Below, piece after piece: positions 45,404 to 53,451 of a stretch of DNA of 64,000 nucleotides. The notes beneath the pieces are model-generated. The model saw only the letters and a list, made by a program, of their open reading frames with translations. It searched no databases and was not told the origin of the DNA. Every line of letters starts with the position of its first letter. Position 1 is the first letter of the stretch. Position numbers and translations under genes: made by a program. The stretch spans positions 1-64,000 of the forward strand of contig JBBQWZ010000038.1 in assembly GCA_038210135.1 (NCBI GenBank), in the 5' to 3' direction. This DNA comes from JBBQWZ01 sp038210135 (GTDB lineage Bacteria; Acidobacteriota; Terriglobia; Bryobacterales; Bryobacteraceae).

Positions 45404-46261
45404 ATGAAGAACGATCCTGTTGAAGCGAAGCTGCGCGCTCTTGCTGGACTCGATCCGGCAACCGGGGAGGGAGTCCAACAGCTTGCGAAGGCTCTCGCCG
45501 ATCGCTCGAATCAGGTGGTGAAGAAAGCCGCGCGGTTGACTGGCGAGGCCAAACTCCTAGCACTGCTACCGGACCTGCGGGGCGCGTTTGACCGCTTTAT
45601 GTTGAAGGAGCCGGATAAGAATTGCGCGGCATTGACCGCCCTCTCGGCTGCGTTGATCGAGCTCGAATACGACGAGGCGGAACCATTTCTCAGCGGTATC
45701 CGCCACGTGCAAAAAGAACCTGTTTTCGGCGGGCACGTCGACGTCGCAGCCGATCTGCGGGCAAACTGCGCCGTTGGCCTGGTCAACATGCGTCACCCGC
45801 GCGTCCTCGAAATGCTGGTCACTCTGCTGGCGGACAAGGAATGGCGAGCACGTGCGGGCGCCGTTCGCGCGCTCGCAGCCCACGGATCGGATGCCGCCGC
45901 GCTGCTACTCCGCTACAAGGCGCTGGTTGGCGACGCGGAACGCGAAGTTCTGCTCGATTGTTTCTCCGCGCTGCTGCAACTGGACGACGCGAACATTGGG
46001 TTCGTTGCGGCTCGCATGCAGTCCGAAGAGTTGGACACCGTCGAGGCTGCGATTCTCGCGCTGGGCGGATCGCGCAGCGAGGAAGCGTTCGACGCTCTTT
46101 GCAAGAAGTTGGCGGCACCCGGAATCGGCCCGCTCCGCCGAACCGCGCTGATCGCGATCGCCAGCATGCGTCTCGAATCGGCTCTGGCGTTTGTGAAGAA
46201 ACTTGCAGAAGAGGAAGATCAGGAAGCGGTCAAGGTGTTGCGGGATCTTCGCTTGGCCTGA
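45404..46261 (+). CDS. HEAT-repeat-like protein
   Basis: A 285 aa helical protein with no signal peptide. Pairs of amphipathic helices such as HPRVLEMLVTLLADKEWRAR then AGAVRALAAHGSDAAALLLR, and EELDTVEAAILALGGSRSEE then AFDALCKKLAAPGIGPLRRT, recur along its length, as in HEAT or PBS-lyase repeats. It should act as a scaffold or binding protein. Function unknown. It lies 27 bp downstream of ggt, co-directional, and a strong hairpin follows it at 46399-46428. Confidence 0.8.
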   Translation: MKNDPVEAKLRALAGLDPATGEGVQQLAKALADRSNQVVKKAARLTGEAKLLALLPDLRGAFDRFMLKEPDKNCAALTALSAALIELEYDEAEPFLSGIRHVQKEPVFGGHVDVAADLRANCAVGLVNMRHPRVLEMLVTLLADKEWRARAGAVRALAAHGSDAAALLLRYKALVGDAEREVLLDCFSALLQLDDANIGFVAARMQSEELDTVEAAILALGGSRSEEAFDALCKKLAAPGIGPLRRTALIAIASMRLESALAFVKKLAEEEDQEAVKVLRDLRLA

Positions 46262-46398
46262 CTCGAGAAACTTGTTCCCAATCCGCCGTTGCCGCTGTCA
46301 GACATCACAAGCCTCCCGAAACCTGGACGGATATAGGGGGGGCACCTAGCGACCAGAAGGCTGAAAGACGTCTTCGCAGTCACGTCGCTTTGGTGGGC

Positions 46399-46436
46399 GC
46401 GCGGCGTGAACCCGGAGTTCCGCCGCGCCGGGTTTT
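46399..46436 (+). terminator. Probable terminator after the HEAT-repeat gene
   Basis: A 12-bp stem with one bulged T: GCGCGGCG (46399-46406) plus GAAC (46408-46411), loop CCGGA, then GTTC (46417-46420) and CGCCGCGC (46421-46428), followed by four T at 46433-46436. The T run is short and slightly distant, so efficiency is uncertain. It lies in the gap between the converging HEAT-repeat and fabH genes. Confidence 0.5.
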
Positions 46437-46488
46437 GGGGCGGCCGAATCGCAAGCGTCCGCCCTTTGTCACGCTGAAAAGCCGGGCG

Positions 46489-47478
46489 TTAGAACTGCCA
46501 GCGCCAGAGGTTTGTGCCCACGGTGAATCCGGCACCGACGGCGGCAAACATCACCAGGTCGCCCTTCTTCAACTTGCCAGATGAAATCGCATCGCGCGTC
46601 GCCAGGGGAATCGTACCGGCGGTGGTGTTGCCATACTGGCCAATATTCACAATGACGCGGTCGTTGTCGATGCCAAGGCGCTCGGCGGCGGCGGAAATGA
46701 TTCGCCGATTCGCCTGATGCGGAATCAACAAATCCACATCTTTCGCTTGGAGGTGATGCTTCTCGAGCAGGTCCCGCGATGCCTCGTACATCTTGCGGAC
46801 CGCGTATTTGAAGACCTGCTGCCCATCCTGTTTGACGAAGTGCAGACGCTGATCGACGGTCTCATGCGTGGACGGCATGCGGCTTCCGCCAGCGGGCTGC
46901 TTTAGGAATTCGCCACCCGATCCGTCGATCTCATTCACGTGCCCGATGAAACCTTCCTCGCCCTCTTCACAGGGTTCGACCAGCATGGCACCGGCTCCAT
47001 CTCCAAAAAGAATGCAGGTGGCGCGGTCCGTATAGTCGATGATTCGCGACATGCAATCGGAGCCGATCACGAGCACTTTCTTGTGCGTGCCCGCCATGAT
47101 CAGGCTGGCCGCCGTCGTAAGGCCGTACACGAATCCGGAACAAGCGGCGACGAGATCGAAACCCCACGCCCCTTTTGCACCCAGCCTGTTCTGCACCAAA
47201 CAGGCGGTTGCGGGGAACAGCATGTCGGGGGTCACCGTGCAGACGATGATGACGTCCAACTCCGTCGGGTCGATTCCTCGCTGGGCGAGTGCGATCTTGG
47301 CGGCCTCATAGGCGAGGTCAGAAGTCGCTTGTTCCGGGGCGGCGATGTGCCGCTCGGAGATTCCGGTGCGGTCCAGAATCCATTGGTCCGTCGTCTCGAC
47401 GAGTTTTTCGAGGTCCGCGTTGGTCAACACCCGCTCGGGCGTATAGCAACCGAGCGCCGTAATCTTTGCTCCGGGCAA
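46489..47478 (-). CDS. fabH: 3-oxoacyl-[ACP] synthase III
   Basis: A 329 aa condensing enzyme that starts fatty acid synthesis by joining acetyl-CoA (or a branched acyl-CoA) to malonyl-ACP. The Cys-His-Asn triad is C113 (VAACSGFVYGL), H254 (IPHQANRRII) and N284 (NIGQYGNTTAG). The substrate entry region has TDQWILDRTGISERHIA. The start is TTG at 47478: AGGAGG lies four bases before it, and the protein then begins with the expected AKITALGCYTPERVLTN. A longer frame to 47532 is unsupported. No other fab or plsX gene is next to it. Confidence 0.94.
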   Translation of the reverse strand: MPGAKITALGCYTPERVLTNADLEKLVETTDQWILDRTGISERHIAAPEQATSDLAYEAAKIALAQRGIDPTELDVIIVCTVTPDMLFPATACLVQNRLGAKGAWGFDLVAACSGFVYGLTTAASLIMAGTHKKVLVIGSDCMSRIIDYTDRATCILFGDGAGAMLVEPCEEGEEGFIGHVNEIDGSGGEFLKQPAGGSRMPSTHETVDQRLHFVKQDGQQVFKYAVRKMYEASRDLLEKHHLQAKDVDLLIPHQANRRIISAAAERLGIDNDRVIVNIGQYGNTTAGTIPLATRDAISSGKLKKGDLVMFAAVGAGFTVGTNLWRWQF

Positions 47479-47700
47479 GAATCCTCCTGATGAGATCACC
47501 AAACGGCGGCGCGCCGTGCTGGTGAGCCCCAATTCAAATATTCAGTCTCGCATGCCTCTGGCACGCCGCTGTCATATTTCCATTGAGCGGTGGTCCCGGG
47601 ATCTCGAAGTGTTCAGACCGTGGCGCGGGCGTTCAAGCGTGCCCGGAATCGCGGGCGGATACGTAAACACGAGCTGGCATCGCTGGTAAGCTAGATCCCA

Positions 47701-48441
47701 ATGGAGACCCAACTCGCCGAACTCCGCGAGTCGACGGAGCTGGCATCGGGCGGTACCCGCGAGCAACCGTCCACGATCTACGCCCGCGTCTTTTCAGAAA
47801 TCAAACCGCGCAGTCCGATTCCCCTGATCTCCATCGAATTTTGTGCGTGGGCGAACGCGAACTCCACGATCCGGCTGCACCATGACCGGCTGGAAGTGCG
47901 AATCACCGACGCCCTTGAAGGCGCGCCCACCGAGGTTCACGAGGCGCTGGCGCGGATCCTGTTTTCAAAGCTGTACCGCAAGCCCGTTCCGGCCGCTGAT
48001 AACCAGCTGTATCGGCGATTCCTGAACCACAAGGAAATGCGCCGTAGCCTGCATCTGATGCGTCAGATTCGAGGACACAAGTTCATTTCCGGGCCGGAAG
48101 GCGCGGTGTACAACCTGGCTGAAATGTTCGAGGATTTGAACCAGCGTTTCTTTCACGGCTTGATGGCGCGCCCGGAACTGGGGTGGAGCCGCCGGGAATC
48201 GAAACAGACGCTCGGGCATTACGATCCGTCGCACAACGCCATTATTTTAAGCAAGCTGTTGGATCGGCGGGACGTGTCGAGGTTGGTGGTCGAATATGTG
48301 ATGTATCACGAGATGCTGCACTTGCGCTTCCCGGTGGATCACCGAGGCGCGCGGCGTTGCGTACACACTCGCGAATTCAAGCTGGCGGAGAAACAGTTCC
48401 CCGCATTTAAAGAAGCAAAAGAATTGATAAAAAAGCTTTAG
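47701..48441 (+). CDS. SprT/M48-like zinc metalloprotease
   Basis: A 246 aa cytoplasmic protein. The zinc site is HEMLH (203-207) in VEYVMYHEMLHLRFPVDHRG, with a later H in RRCVHTREFKLAEKQFP as probable third ligand. The segment FFHGLMARPELGWSRRESKQ then LGHYDPSHNAIILSKLLD is typical of SprT-like and DUF45-type peptidases. The role is unknown; SprT relatives act on DNA-protein crosslinks, but this is not shown here. Its stop codon overlaps the stop codon of the converging gene by four bases. Confidence 0.85.
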   Translation: METQLAELRESTELASGGTREQPSTIYARVFSEIKPRSPIPLISIEFCAWANANSTIRLHHDRLEVRITDALEGAPTEVHEALARILFSKLYRKPVPAADNQLYRRFLNHKEMRRSLHLMRQIRGHKFISGPEGAVYNLAEMFEDLNQRFFHGLMARPELGWSRRESKQTLGHYDPSHNAIILSKLLDRRDVSRLVVEYVMYHEMLHLRFPVDHRGARRCVHTREFKLAEKQFPAFKEAKELIKKL

Positions 48442-48962
48442 GCGGCGGAAGGAACGGCGGCCATCCGCAGTTCGAGGCTCATGCCATCGAGCGCGGTAAT
48501 CAGGCTGCCCGCATGGAAGCCCCTGATACCGGCGGCGTGGCAGACCAGGCGCAGCTCGGTGGCGAGAATCAACCCGGCGAAGCGGACGCGCTGGCGGATC
48601 AACACCGGGACCAGGTCCGAGTGATCCGTTGCGGCATACGCCACCGCGTGGCGGGCGGCCGCATGCAGGCGGTTAAAATCGCGGATCAAGCGATCGAGAT
48701 AGCGTCGAAACGCCGCCCGGCGCTCACGGCGTAAGCGCCGTTCAATTTCAGGACGGTATCCGGGAAGGGAGCGGAGGAAGAGAAAATCTTCTTCGGCGAG
48801 CAGTCTCTGCATCGGACGATAGCGCAGGATGGAGAAGGACTCCAACCACTCCGGCGTGATATCGGAAATGGCAATCCGCGAGCGGAGACGCACCCAGAGA
48901 AACGCAGCCGCGCTGAGGATCACGGTGGCCACAAGCCAACCTGTTACGACCAAAAATGTCAT
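48438..48962 (-). CDS. Membrane-anchored protein of unknown function
   Basis: A 174 aa protein. One N-terminal helix (VVTGWLVATVILSAAAFLWV) anchors a cytoplasmic, Arg-rich helical domain: RYRPMQRLLAEEDFLFLRSL, RLRRERRAAFRRYLDRLIRD. Family not recognised. Similar Arg-rich single-span proteins are frequent in Acidobacteria. It overlaps the converging SprT-like gene tail to tail. Confidence 0.75.
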   Translation of the reverse strand: MTFLVVTGWLVATVILSAAAFLWVRLRSRIAISDITPEWLESFSILRYRPMQRLLAEEDFLFLRSLPGYRPEIERRLRRERRAAFRRYLDRLIRDFNRLHAAARHAVAYAATDHSDLVPVLIRQRVRFAGLILATELRLVCHAAGIRGFHAGSLITALDGMSLELRMAAVPSAA

Positions 48963-49078
48963 CTTTTAGAGGCCTCCGACGAGTTCCAATGTAGCATATC
49001 TTGAAGCAGCCCGAAAACGCAATAAGAATAAAGTACGGATTAAGAGTTACTTTTGGCCAGTTGAGTCAATAAGCGGAG

Positions 49079-49876
49079 CTACTTTTTCTTTGCTTGAGAA
49101 AGGCGTTCGTTGAGTGCTTGGAGCTGGGCCGTCAACGCGGCTGGGTCGGACCGTTTGCCGCCCAAAGGTTGACTCGTTTCAACACTTTCGCCGCTTTGTC
49201 GCAGTAAGATAGCCCAGGCGCCCTGGCATGCGCACCAGACGGTGAGTACGGAAATGCTGAACGCCTGCGTCCACCCCCGGCCGAGAAGAATGATAGCCAG
49301 CAATGCCGTGGATTTGCATAGGAAAAAGATGACAAAGAGCGAGGCATAAAGGCGTGCGTTCCAGGATAACTGGATCGGGAACCAGCGCAGAAACCCTAGA
49401 ATGAGCATTTGAAAGACCGCCAGGGTAAGGATGACGCTCCGCTGGATCGCGAAGAACAGGGGCAGTACGTTCTTCTCACTGAACGCGATCGTGCTCAAGT
49501 CGATTTGCAACGTCAGCAGCGAAATCACAGTCGCCACGACCAGTGAGACCCGCACGGCCGTGCGGGCGGCGCGTAGAATTCCGGGAAAGGGCCGCAGCGC
49601 CACGTCGTACAGTTCGAGCGTGACCGTCGCGTAGATCAACAGTTTGACGGCTTCGGTCGCCATCCAGATCCGCGCGTACCAATTGGTGTGATAGGGAACG
49701 AACAGGAGTATGCCTGTTGCCATCACGTCGAACAACAGCAGAACGGAAAATGCCCGATAGATTCCGGCCAGCTTCTCGCGCCACAGGCGGAGCACCACCG
49801 CGACCGTAAGCAGGGTGCCAAGATTGGAAAGGCCAGAACTCAGCCCACTCCACGAAAATATAGTCTGCCAATCCAA
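49079..49876 (-). CDS. Polytopic membrane protein of unknown function
   Basis: A 265 aa inner-membrane protein with about seven helices and a short C-terminal coiled coil (LTAQLQALNERLSQAKKK). It has acidic residues within helices (for example LLLFDVMATGILLFV and WMATEAVKLLIYATVTLELY). No enzyme motif is visible and the family was not recognised. The frame opens with TTG at 49876, with AAAAGGA about nine bases upstream; no ATG fits near the N-terminus. Confidence 0.78.
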   Translation of the reverse strand: MDWQTIFSWSGLSSGLSNLGTLLTVAVVLRLWREKLAGIYRAFSVLLLFDVMATGILLFVPYHTNWYARIWMATEAVKLLIYATVTLELYDVALRPFPGILRAARTAVRVSLVVATVISLLTLQIDLSTIAFSEKNVLPLFFAIQRSVILTLAVFQMLILGFLRWFPIQLSWNARLYASLFVIFFLCKSTALLAIILLGRGWTQAFSISVLTVWCACQGAWAILLRQSGESVETSQPLGGKRSDPAALTAQLQALNERLSQAKKK

Positions 49877-50105
49877 CGGCGGGAGTCCTTTTACGGGTCG
49901 AGAATCGTTTCGAGTCGTGAGTCCTTTTCGGTCGAGTCTAACGCATTTTCCCGCGTTCGTGTTTAGCTCGAATCCGAACGTGAGAAAGCCGCGCGAGCGG
50001 ATGCAAAAGATCCGGCCGGCGCGGCTTCAAAATCGCTTTCAATCGACACTGGTCGCGTGTCGGGACGCGGCGAATCCAAGAGCGGGCATTCGCGTTGCGG
50101 GCTGG

Positions 50106-50303
50106 CTATGGCCTACACGGATAGCAGTCCGGAATCGGAGATTCCCGAACCACCGTCTTCGGAGCTTGCGCCGAAGGACCGATGCAGGGATAGCAATCCG
50201 GGATCGGCGATTCGATGCTGACCGTCGGCTTCGCGGAGGGAGTCTTCGCGATGGTGGCCATTGGCACGAGTAGGGCAATGGCAAATACAGTGTTTCTAAT
50301 CAT
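50106..50303 (-). CDS. 65 aa secreted peptide with a duplicated ESPIPDCYPC motif
   Basis: A very small exported protein. Signal peptide about 1-19 (LLVPMATIA-KTP). The mature part of about 45 residues consists mainly of two copies of ESPIPDCYPC (31-40 and 54-63) joined by a Pro/Ala linker. Each copy carries a C-x2-C pair, so it could bind a metal, form disulfides, or be processed. No modification or export gene adjoins it, so a RiPP identity is speculative. AAGGAG lies six bases before the ATG, which makes translation likely. I do not recognise a family. Confidence 0.75.
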   Translation of the reverse strand: MIRNTVFAIALLVPMATIAKTPSAKPTVSIESPIPDCYPCIGPSAQAPKTVVRESPIPDCYPCRP

Positions 50304-50609
50304 AGGATCTCCTTTTAAGGCGGCGTGAATCGATCAACTGTTCAAAACCCACTTCGAGGCGGGGAAGACGCCACCGGACCGCTGCCGTTTCTCGCCGCCT
50401 GCACCAGGGAGGGGCCGAAAAGTCTCGCTAAGAGCGCTGGGGCTGGGTTTCTTACGACTCAGCGTAGAGCGACCTGGACTTGGTTAACATCCAGGGGGCG
50501 AGCTTTTTCGGATTTCAGAACAAGTTTGACGGAATGGTCGAGTGGATCGGTAAGACGTTGCGACGAATGGAAGTGGGGTAGGATAGTTCTGGGAAATACG
50601 CGAGATTAT
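50304..50609. other. Divergent intergenic region
   Basis: A 306-bp gap between the secreted peptide gene and the 152 aa gene. It holds the ribosome binding site of the peptide gene next to 50303. A frame that would extend the downstream gene through this gap has no conserved look. No repeat, RNA or palindrome was recognised. Confidence 0.5.
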
Positions 50610-51068
50610 ATGGCCGTTCGAAAGCAGAACCCCACTCTCGATCGAAGCGCCAGCGAGGACCTGTGGCGTAAGACGCTTCGCCACATTCCCACCGTAATCG
50701 GCCGGATGACCTATCTCGCCCAACTCCGAAATCCAAACTCAGGCCGATACGAACACCATGGCCTCGCCGCTGTGGTGGGCCGGAACAATTCCGAAAGCGC
50801 GCTGAAAGCAAGTCATTTGGCGATCTTTGACGAATGGTTGCAATTCACGCTGGAACAGCAACAGGCGGATCTGGCGCTGCATCTCAGCTCGATCGAGGAA
50901 TCGAAGAAGGATGTCGTCGAGAGCTGGATCCTCTCCGAGTCTTATATGGGATTGGTGCCGGCAACGGTCCACGGAGCGGAAAGGGATGTATTCGCCGCCG
51001 ACATGCGGGCGCTGCTCGATATCCTGAAGAACGTCACCGGCGCCGTCGGCCCGGATCCAGAAGAGTAG
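50610..51068 (+). CDS. Conserved-looking cytoplasmic protein of unknown function
   Basis: A 152 aa protein without membrane or signal segments. Sequence features are DLWRKTLRHIPTVIGRMTYL then AQLRNPNSGRYEHHGLAAVV, and a helical C-terminal half with WLQFTLEQQQADLALHLSSI. The start at the ATG 50610 is chosen because the upstream 95 residues of the open frame are Arg-rich and unlike protein. It overlaps the converging regulator gene by 35 bases. Function unknown. Confidence 0.7.
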   Translation: MAVRKQNPTLDRSASEDLWRKTLRHIPTVIGRMTYLAQLRNPNSGRYEHHGLAAVVGRNNSESALKASHLAIFDEWLQFTLEQQQADLALHLSSIEESKKDVVESWILSESYMGLVPATVHGAERDVFAADMRALLDILKNVTGAVGPDPEE

Positions 51069-51804
51069 CGATCCCAACCACCTGACCGATCACCTCGATC
51101 TCGTGGGGATAGGAAAACACTTCCGGATCGCTGCCCGAAGCCGGGTGCGGTTGCACAATGAGAGTGCCGTCGCGTAAGGCGCACCAAGCGCAAAAATACC
51201 GGTCCCGATGCTCCAGGAAGTAGATCGGCCGCTCGCTTTCGTGCGACCAGGGACCGGTCGCAATCCGCTTTTTTCCTTCGTCCAACACCACCAGCGCGCC
51301 CGGCTGTAAGAGCGGATACATCATGTAATCCAGTGTCCCAATGTATCCATATCGCAGAGACTTAAGGTCCAAATGCGCGAATAATAGCAGTGGCATGACG
51401 CCCCACTTTTGGATGGCGCGGGTAAGATGCGTGGTGCGACTCGGATCGAAGCCAGGATCGAGCTGAACCGGAAGCTGGATAACGCCGTCCGCGACGTCGA
51501 CCGACACCCGATGGGTCCTCTCCATGTCCGTACGCGCGATGTCCGACGGAATGGACGCCAAGGGCAAGCCATACCAGATCAGTACTTCGGAAATTTCAAT
51601 CCGATAAATTACAGACAGCGAATATAGCCTGAATAATGACGGGAGAGTTCCCTTGTTCTCAATGTCTGAGAGGCGGCTGAGTGCGATAACGAACTCATCA
51701 TTATTGTGTCGCGTCGCCAGCTTCTGACTTGCTTCTTCGACGTCCCGGTATTTGAGCCCGAGGCGTTCGCGAACCCGCTTGAGTTTCTGACCCGCGTCCT
51801 CCAT
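51034..51804 (-). CDS. XRE-type regulator with S24-like C-terminal domain
   Basis: A 256 aa DNA-binding protein. The N-terminal helix-turn-helix covers about 5-75 (KLKRVRERLGLKYRDVEEAS, LSRLSDIENKGTLPSLFRLY). The C-terminal part has the strand plan of LexA/CI S24 domains: YGYIGTLDYMMYPLLQPGAL then VVLDE, and HEIEVIGQVVGIATLL at the end. The usual catalytic Ser of GDSMxP is replaced (LDYMMYP), so self-cleavage is unlikely. It is divergent from ubiX, and a perfect 16-bp palindrome lies between them. It overlaps the converging 152 aa gene. Confidence 0.85.
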   Translation of the reverse strand: MEDAGQKLKRVRERLGLKYRDVEEASQKLATRHNNDEFVIALSRLSDIENKGTLPSLFRLYSLSVIYRIEISEVLIWYGLPLASIPSDIARTDMERTHRVSVDVADGVIQLPVQLDPGFDPSRTTHLTRAIQKWGVMPLLLFAHLDLKSLRYGYIGTLDYMMYPLLQPGALVVLDEGKKRIATGPWSHESERPIYFLEHRDRYFCAWCALRDGTLIVQPHPASGSDPEVFSYPHEIEVIGQVVGIATLLDPGRRRR

Positions 51805-51940
51805 GATAGTTATACAGTTAAAACCTGATATTTACGGGGTGGACGCAGGATCAACTCGACAGCTCGACCTTGGGTACCGGAACTCCCATCCAGATTATAG
51901 GAGAGGTCTGGAACCGCTGCAAGCTCTTTATTGCCATTCT

Positions 51941-51956
51941 GTTCTGAATTCAGAAC
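51941..51956. promoter_or_regulatory. Perfect 16-bp palindrome, probable operator
   Basis: GTTCTGAATTCAGAAC is a perfect palindrome 137 bp upstream of the XRE regulator start and 75 bp upstream of ubiX. Its place between a regulator and a divergent operon is typical of an autoregulatory site; binding is inferred. Confidence 0.6.
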
Positions 51957-52030
51957 GGTCAAAATGGATTTCAGTCAATTTCGCCTATCCGGCATCCGCG
52001 CAGGAAATTACGTTTGTTAGAGGCATTACT

Positions 52031-52612
52031 TTGAGAATTATCGTTGGGATTACAGGGGCCAGCGGCTCTCTCTATGGTTGGCGTATTCTCGAGAAGCTTC
52101 GGGCCAACCCAAAGGTCGAAATCCACCTGGTTCTTTCCCGGTCGGGAGAGAAAACGGCTTTCCTTGAAACCGGCAAATCCGCCGCCGACTTCCAGGCGCT
52201 CGCTCACTATTCCTATTCGCACGAGGACATCGGCTGCCGTCTTGCTAGCGGCTCCTTTTCCACCGACGGCATGGTGATCGCGCCCTGTTCCATCCATTCG
52301 ATGTCCGCGATCGCAACGGGAATCACCTCGAATCTGATCGTGCGGGCGGCGGACGTGACTTTGAAGGAGCGGCGGAAACTCATCCTGCTGGTTCGCGAAA
52401 TGCCGTTCCACCTCGGCCACCTTCGCACCATGACGGCGCTGGCTGAGATGGGCGCGATCGTGGCGCCTCCGGTTCCTGGTTTCTATCACAACCCCAAAAC
52501 CGTCCTCGATATCGTGGATCATTCCGTTGATCGCGTTCTTGATCTGCTGGGAATTCCAGCGCCGGACGCGAGGCGTTGGGACGGCCCGGCCAAGCGGGGG
52601 TCTTCAAAATGA
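52031..52612 (+). CDS. ubiX: Flavin prenyltransferase UbiX
   Basis: A 193 aa enzyme that makes prenylated FMN for UbiD-type decarboxylases. The N-terminal FMN-binding motif is VGITGASGS; the other signature is DGMVIAPCSIHSMSAIATGI, with CS typical of UbiX, followed by REMPFHLGHLRTMTALAEMG and PPVPGFYHNPKTVLDIVDHS. The start is TTG at 52031, giving LRIIVGITGAS at the N-terminus, with GAGG about eight bases upstream; the longer open frame is unlike UbiX. No ubiD gene is in the window. It overlaps pheA by four bases. Confidence 0.93.
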   Translation: MRIIVGITGASGSLYGWRILEKLRANPKVEIHLVLSRSGEKTAFLETGKSAADFQALAHYSYSHEDIGCRLASGSFSTDGMVIAPCSIHSMSAIATGITSNLIVRAADVTLKERRKLILLVREMPFHLGHLRTMTALAEMGAIVAPPVPGFYHNPKTVLDIVDHSVDRVLDLLGIPAPDARRWDGPAKRGSSK

Positions 52613-53451
52613 CCAGGCTCCGCGTCGGGTTTCAAGGAGAATTAGGCGCCTTCAGCCAACAGGCGATCGAGCAGTTCTATGGCAACGCGGCGGAGCCTAT
52701 TCCCTACCAGCGGTTCGATCAGGCATTCCACGCATTGAGCGAAGGCGCTGTCGATGCCGCCGCTCTGCCTATAGAAAACACGCTGCATGGGTCGGTTCAC
52801 GAGAACTATGACCTGCTGCTCAAGCACGACCTGGGCATTGTCGCCGAAACGAATGTGCGGATCGTTCACAACCTGATCGTCAGGCCAGACGCGCGTTTCT
52901 CACAAATCCGTCGCGTCGCTTCTCATCCCGTCGCACTCAACCAGTGCCTCGATTTCTTCGCCAAGCATCAGCGAATCGAAAGAGTAGTCCATTACGACAC
53001 AGCGGGGAGCGTCAAGCAATTGATGGAGACAGGGACGCGTGAAGAAGGCGCGATTGCGTCGGCGCTCGCGGCGCAAGTTTATGGCGGCAAGATCCTTAAG
53101 AAATCCATCGAGGACGATCGCCGCAATTTCACGCGTTTCTTTCTACTCGAACGCGCGGCACAACCCGTCCGGAGGCCTAGGGTGGCGGGCAAGAAAGTCT
53201 GGAAAACGTCTCTCGTCTTCACCACGCGAAACGTGCCGGGATCGCTCTTCCGTACTCTCGGCGTATTTGCGCTGCGCGACTTGAGCCTGGCGAAAATTGA
53301 GTCGCGCCCGCTGCGCGGCAAACCGTGGGAGTACTTGTTTTATGTCGACCTGCTGACCAGCGCGGACGATCCACGCCTGGAAAAGGCGCTGGGCCATCTC
53401 GCCGAGTTGTCCGATTTCCAGCGCCTCCTTGGGACCTATTTCGCAGTTTGA
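52609..53451 (+). CDS. pheA: Prephenate dehydratase with ACT domain
   Basis: A 280 aa monofunctional enzyme converting prephenate to phenylpyruvate in phenylalanine synthesis. The catalytic TRF motif is T175-R176-F177 (NFTRFFLL). Other conserved segments are FQGELGAFSQQA and AALPIENTLHGSV. An ACT domain (about 199-270) with ESRP (231-234) gives phenylalanine feedback. There is no chorismate mutase domain. The ATG overlaps the ubiX stop codon (ATGA). Its last 16 bases overlap the converging gene. Confidence 0.94.
   Translation: MTRLRVGFQGELGAFSQQAIEQFYGNAAEPIPYQRFDQAFHALSEGAVDAAALPIENTLHGSVHENYDLLLKHDLGIVAETNVRIVHNLIVRPDARFSQIRRVASHPVALNQCLDFFAKHQRIERVVHYDTAGSVKQLMETGTREEGAIASALAAQVYGGKILKKSIEDDRRNFTRFFLLERAAQPVRRPRVAGKKVWKTSLVFTTRNVPGSLFRTLGVFALRDLSLAKIESRPLRGKPWEYLFYVDLLTSADDPRLEKALGHLAELSDFQRLLGTYFAV

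Noticed and set aside
46262..46398. Riboswitch or small RNA between the HEAT-repeat gene and fabH
   Set aside because: No known aptamer core was found; only the hairpin at 46399-46428 is convincing.
49883..49936. Imperfect direct repeat GAGTCCTTTT...GGTCGAG upstream of the 265 aa membrane gene
   Set aside because: Two short imperfect copies with no further support; could be chance.
50106..50303. RiPP precursor with a biosynthetic cluster
   Set aside because: The repeated core is suggestive, but no modifying enzyme, protease or exporter is next to it, so only the peptide is reported.
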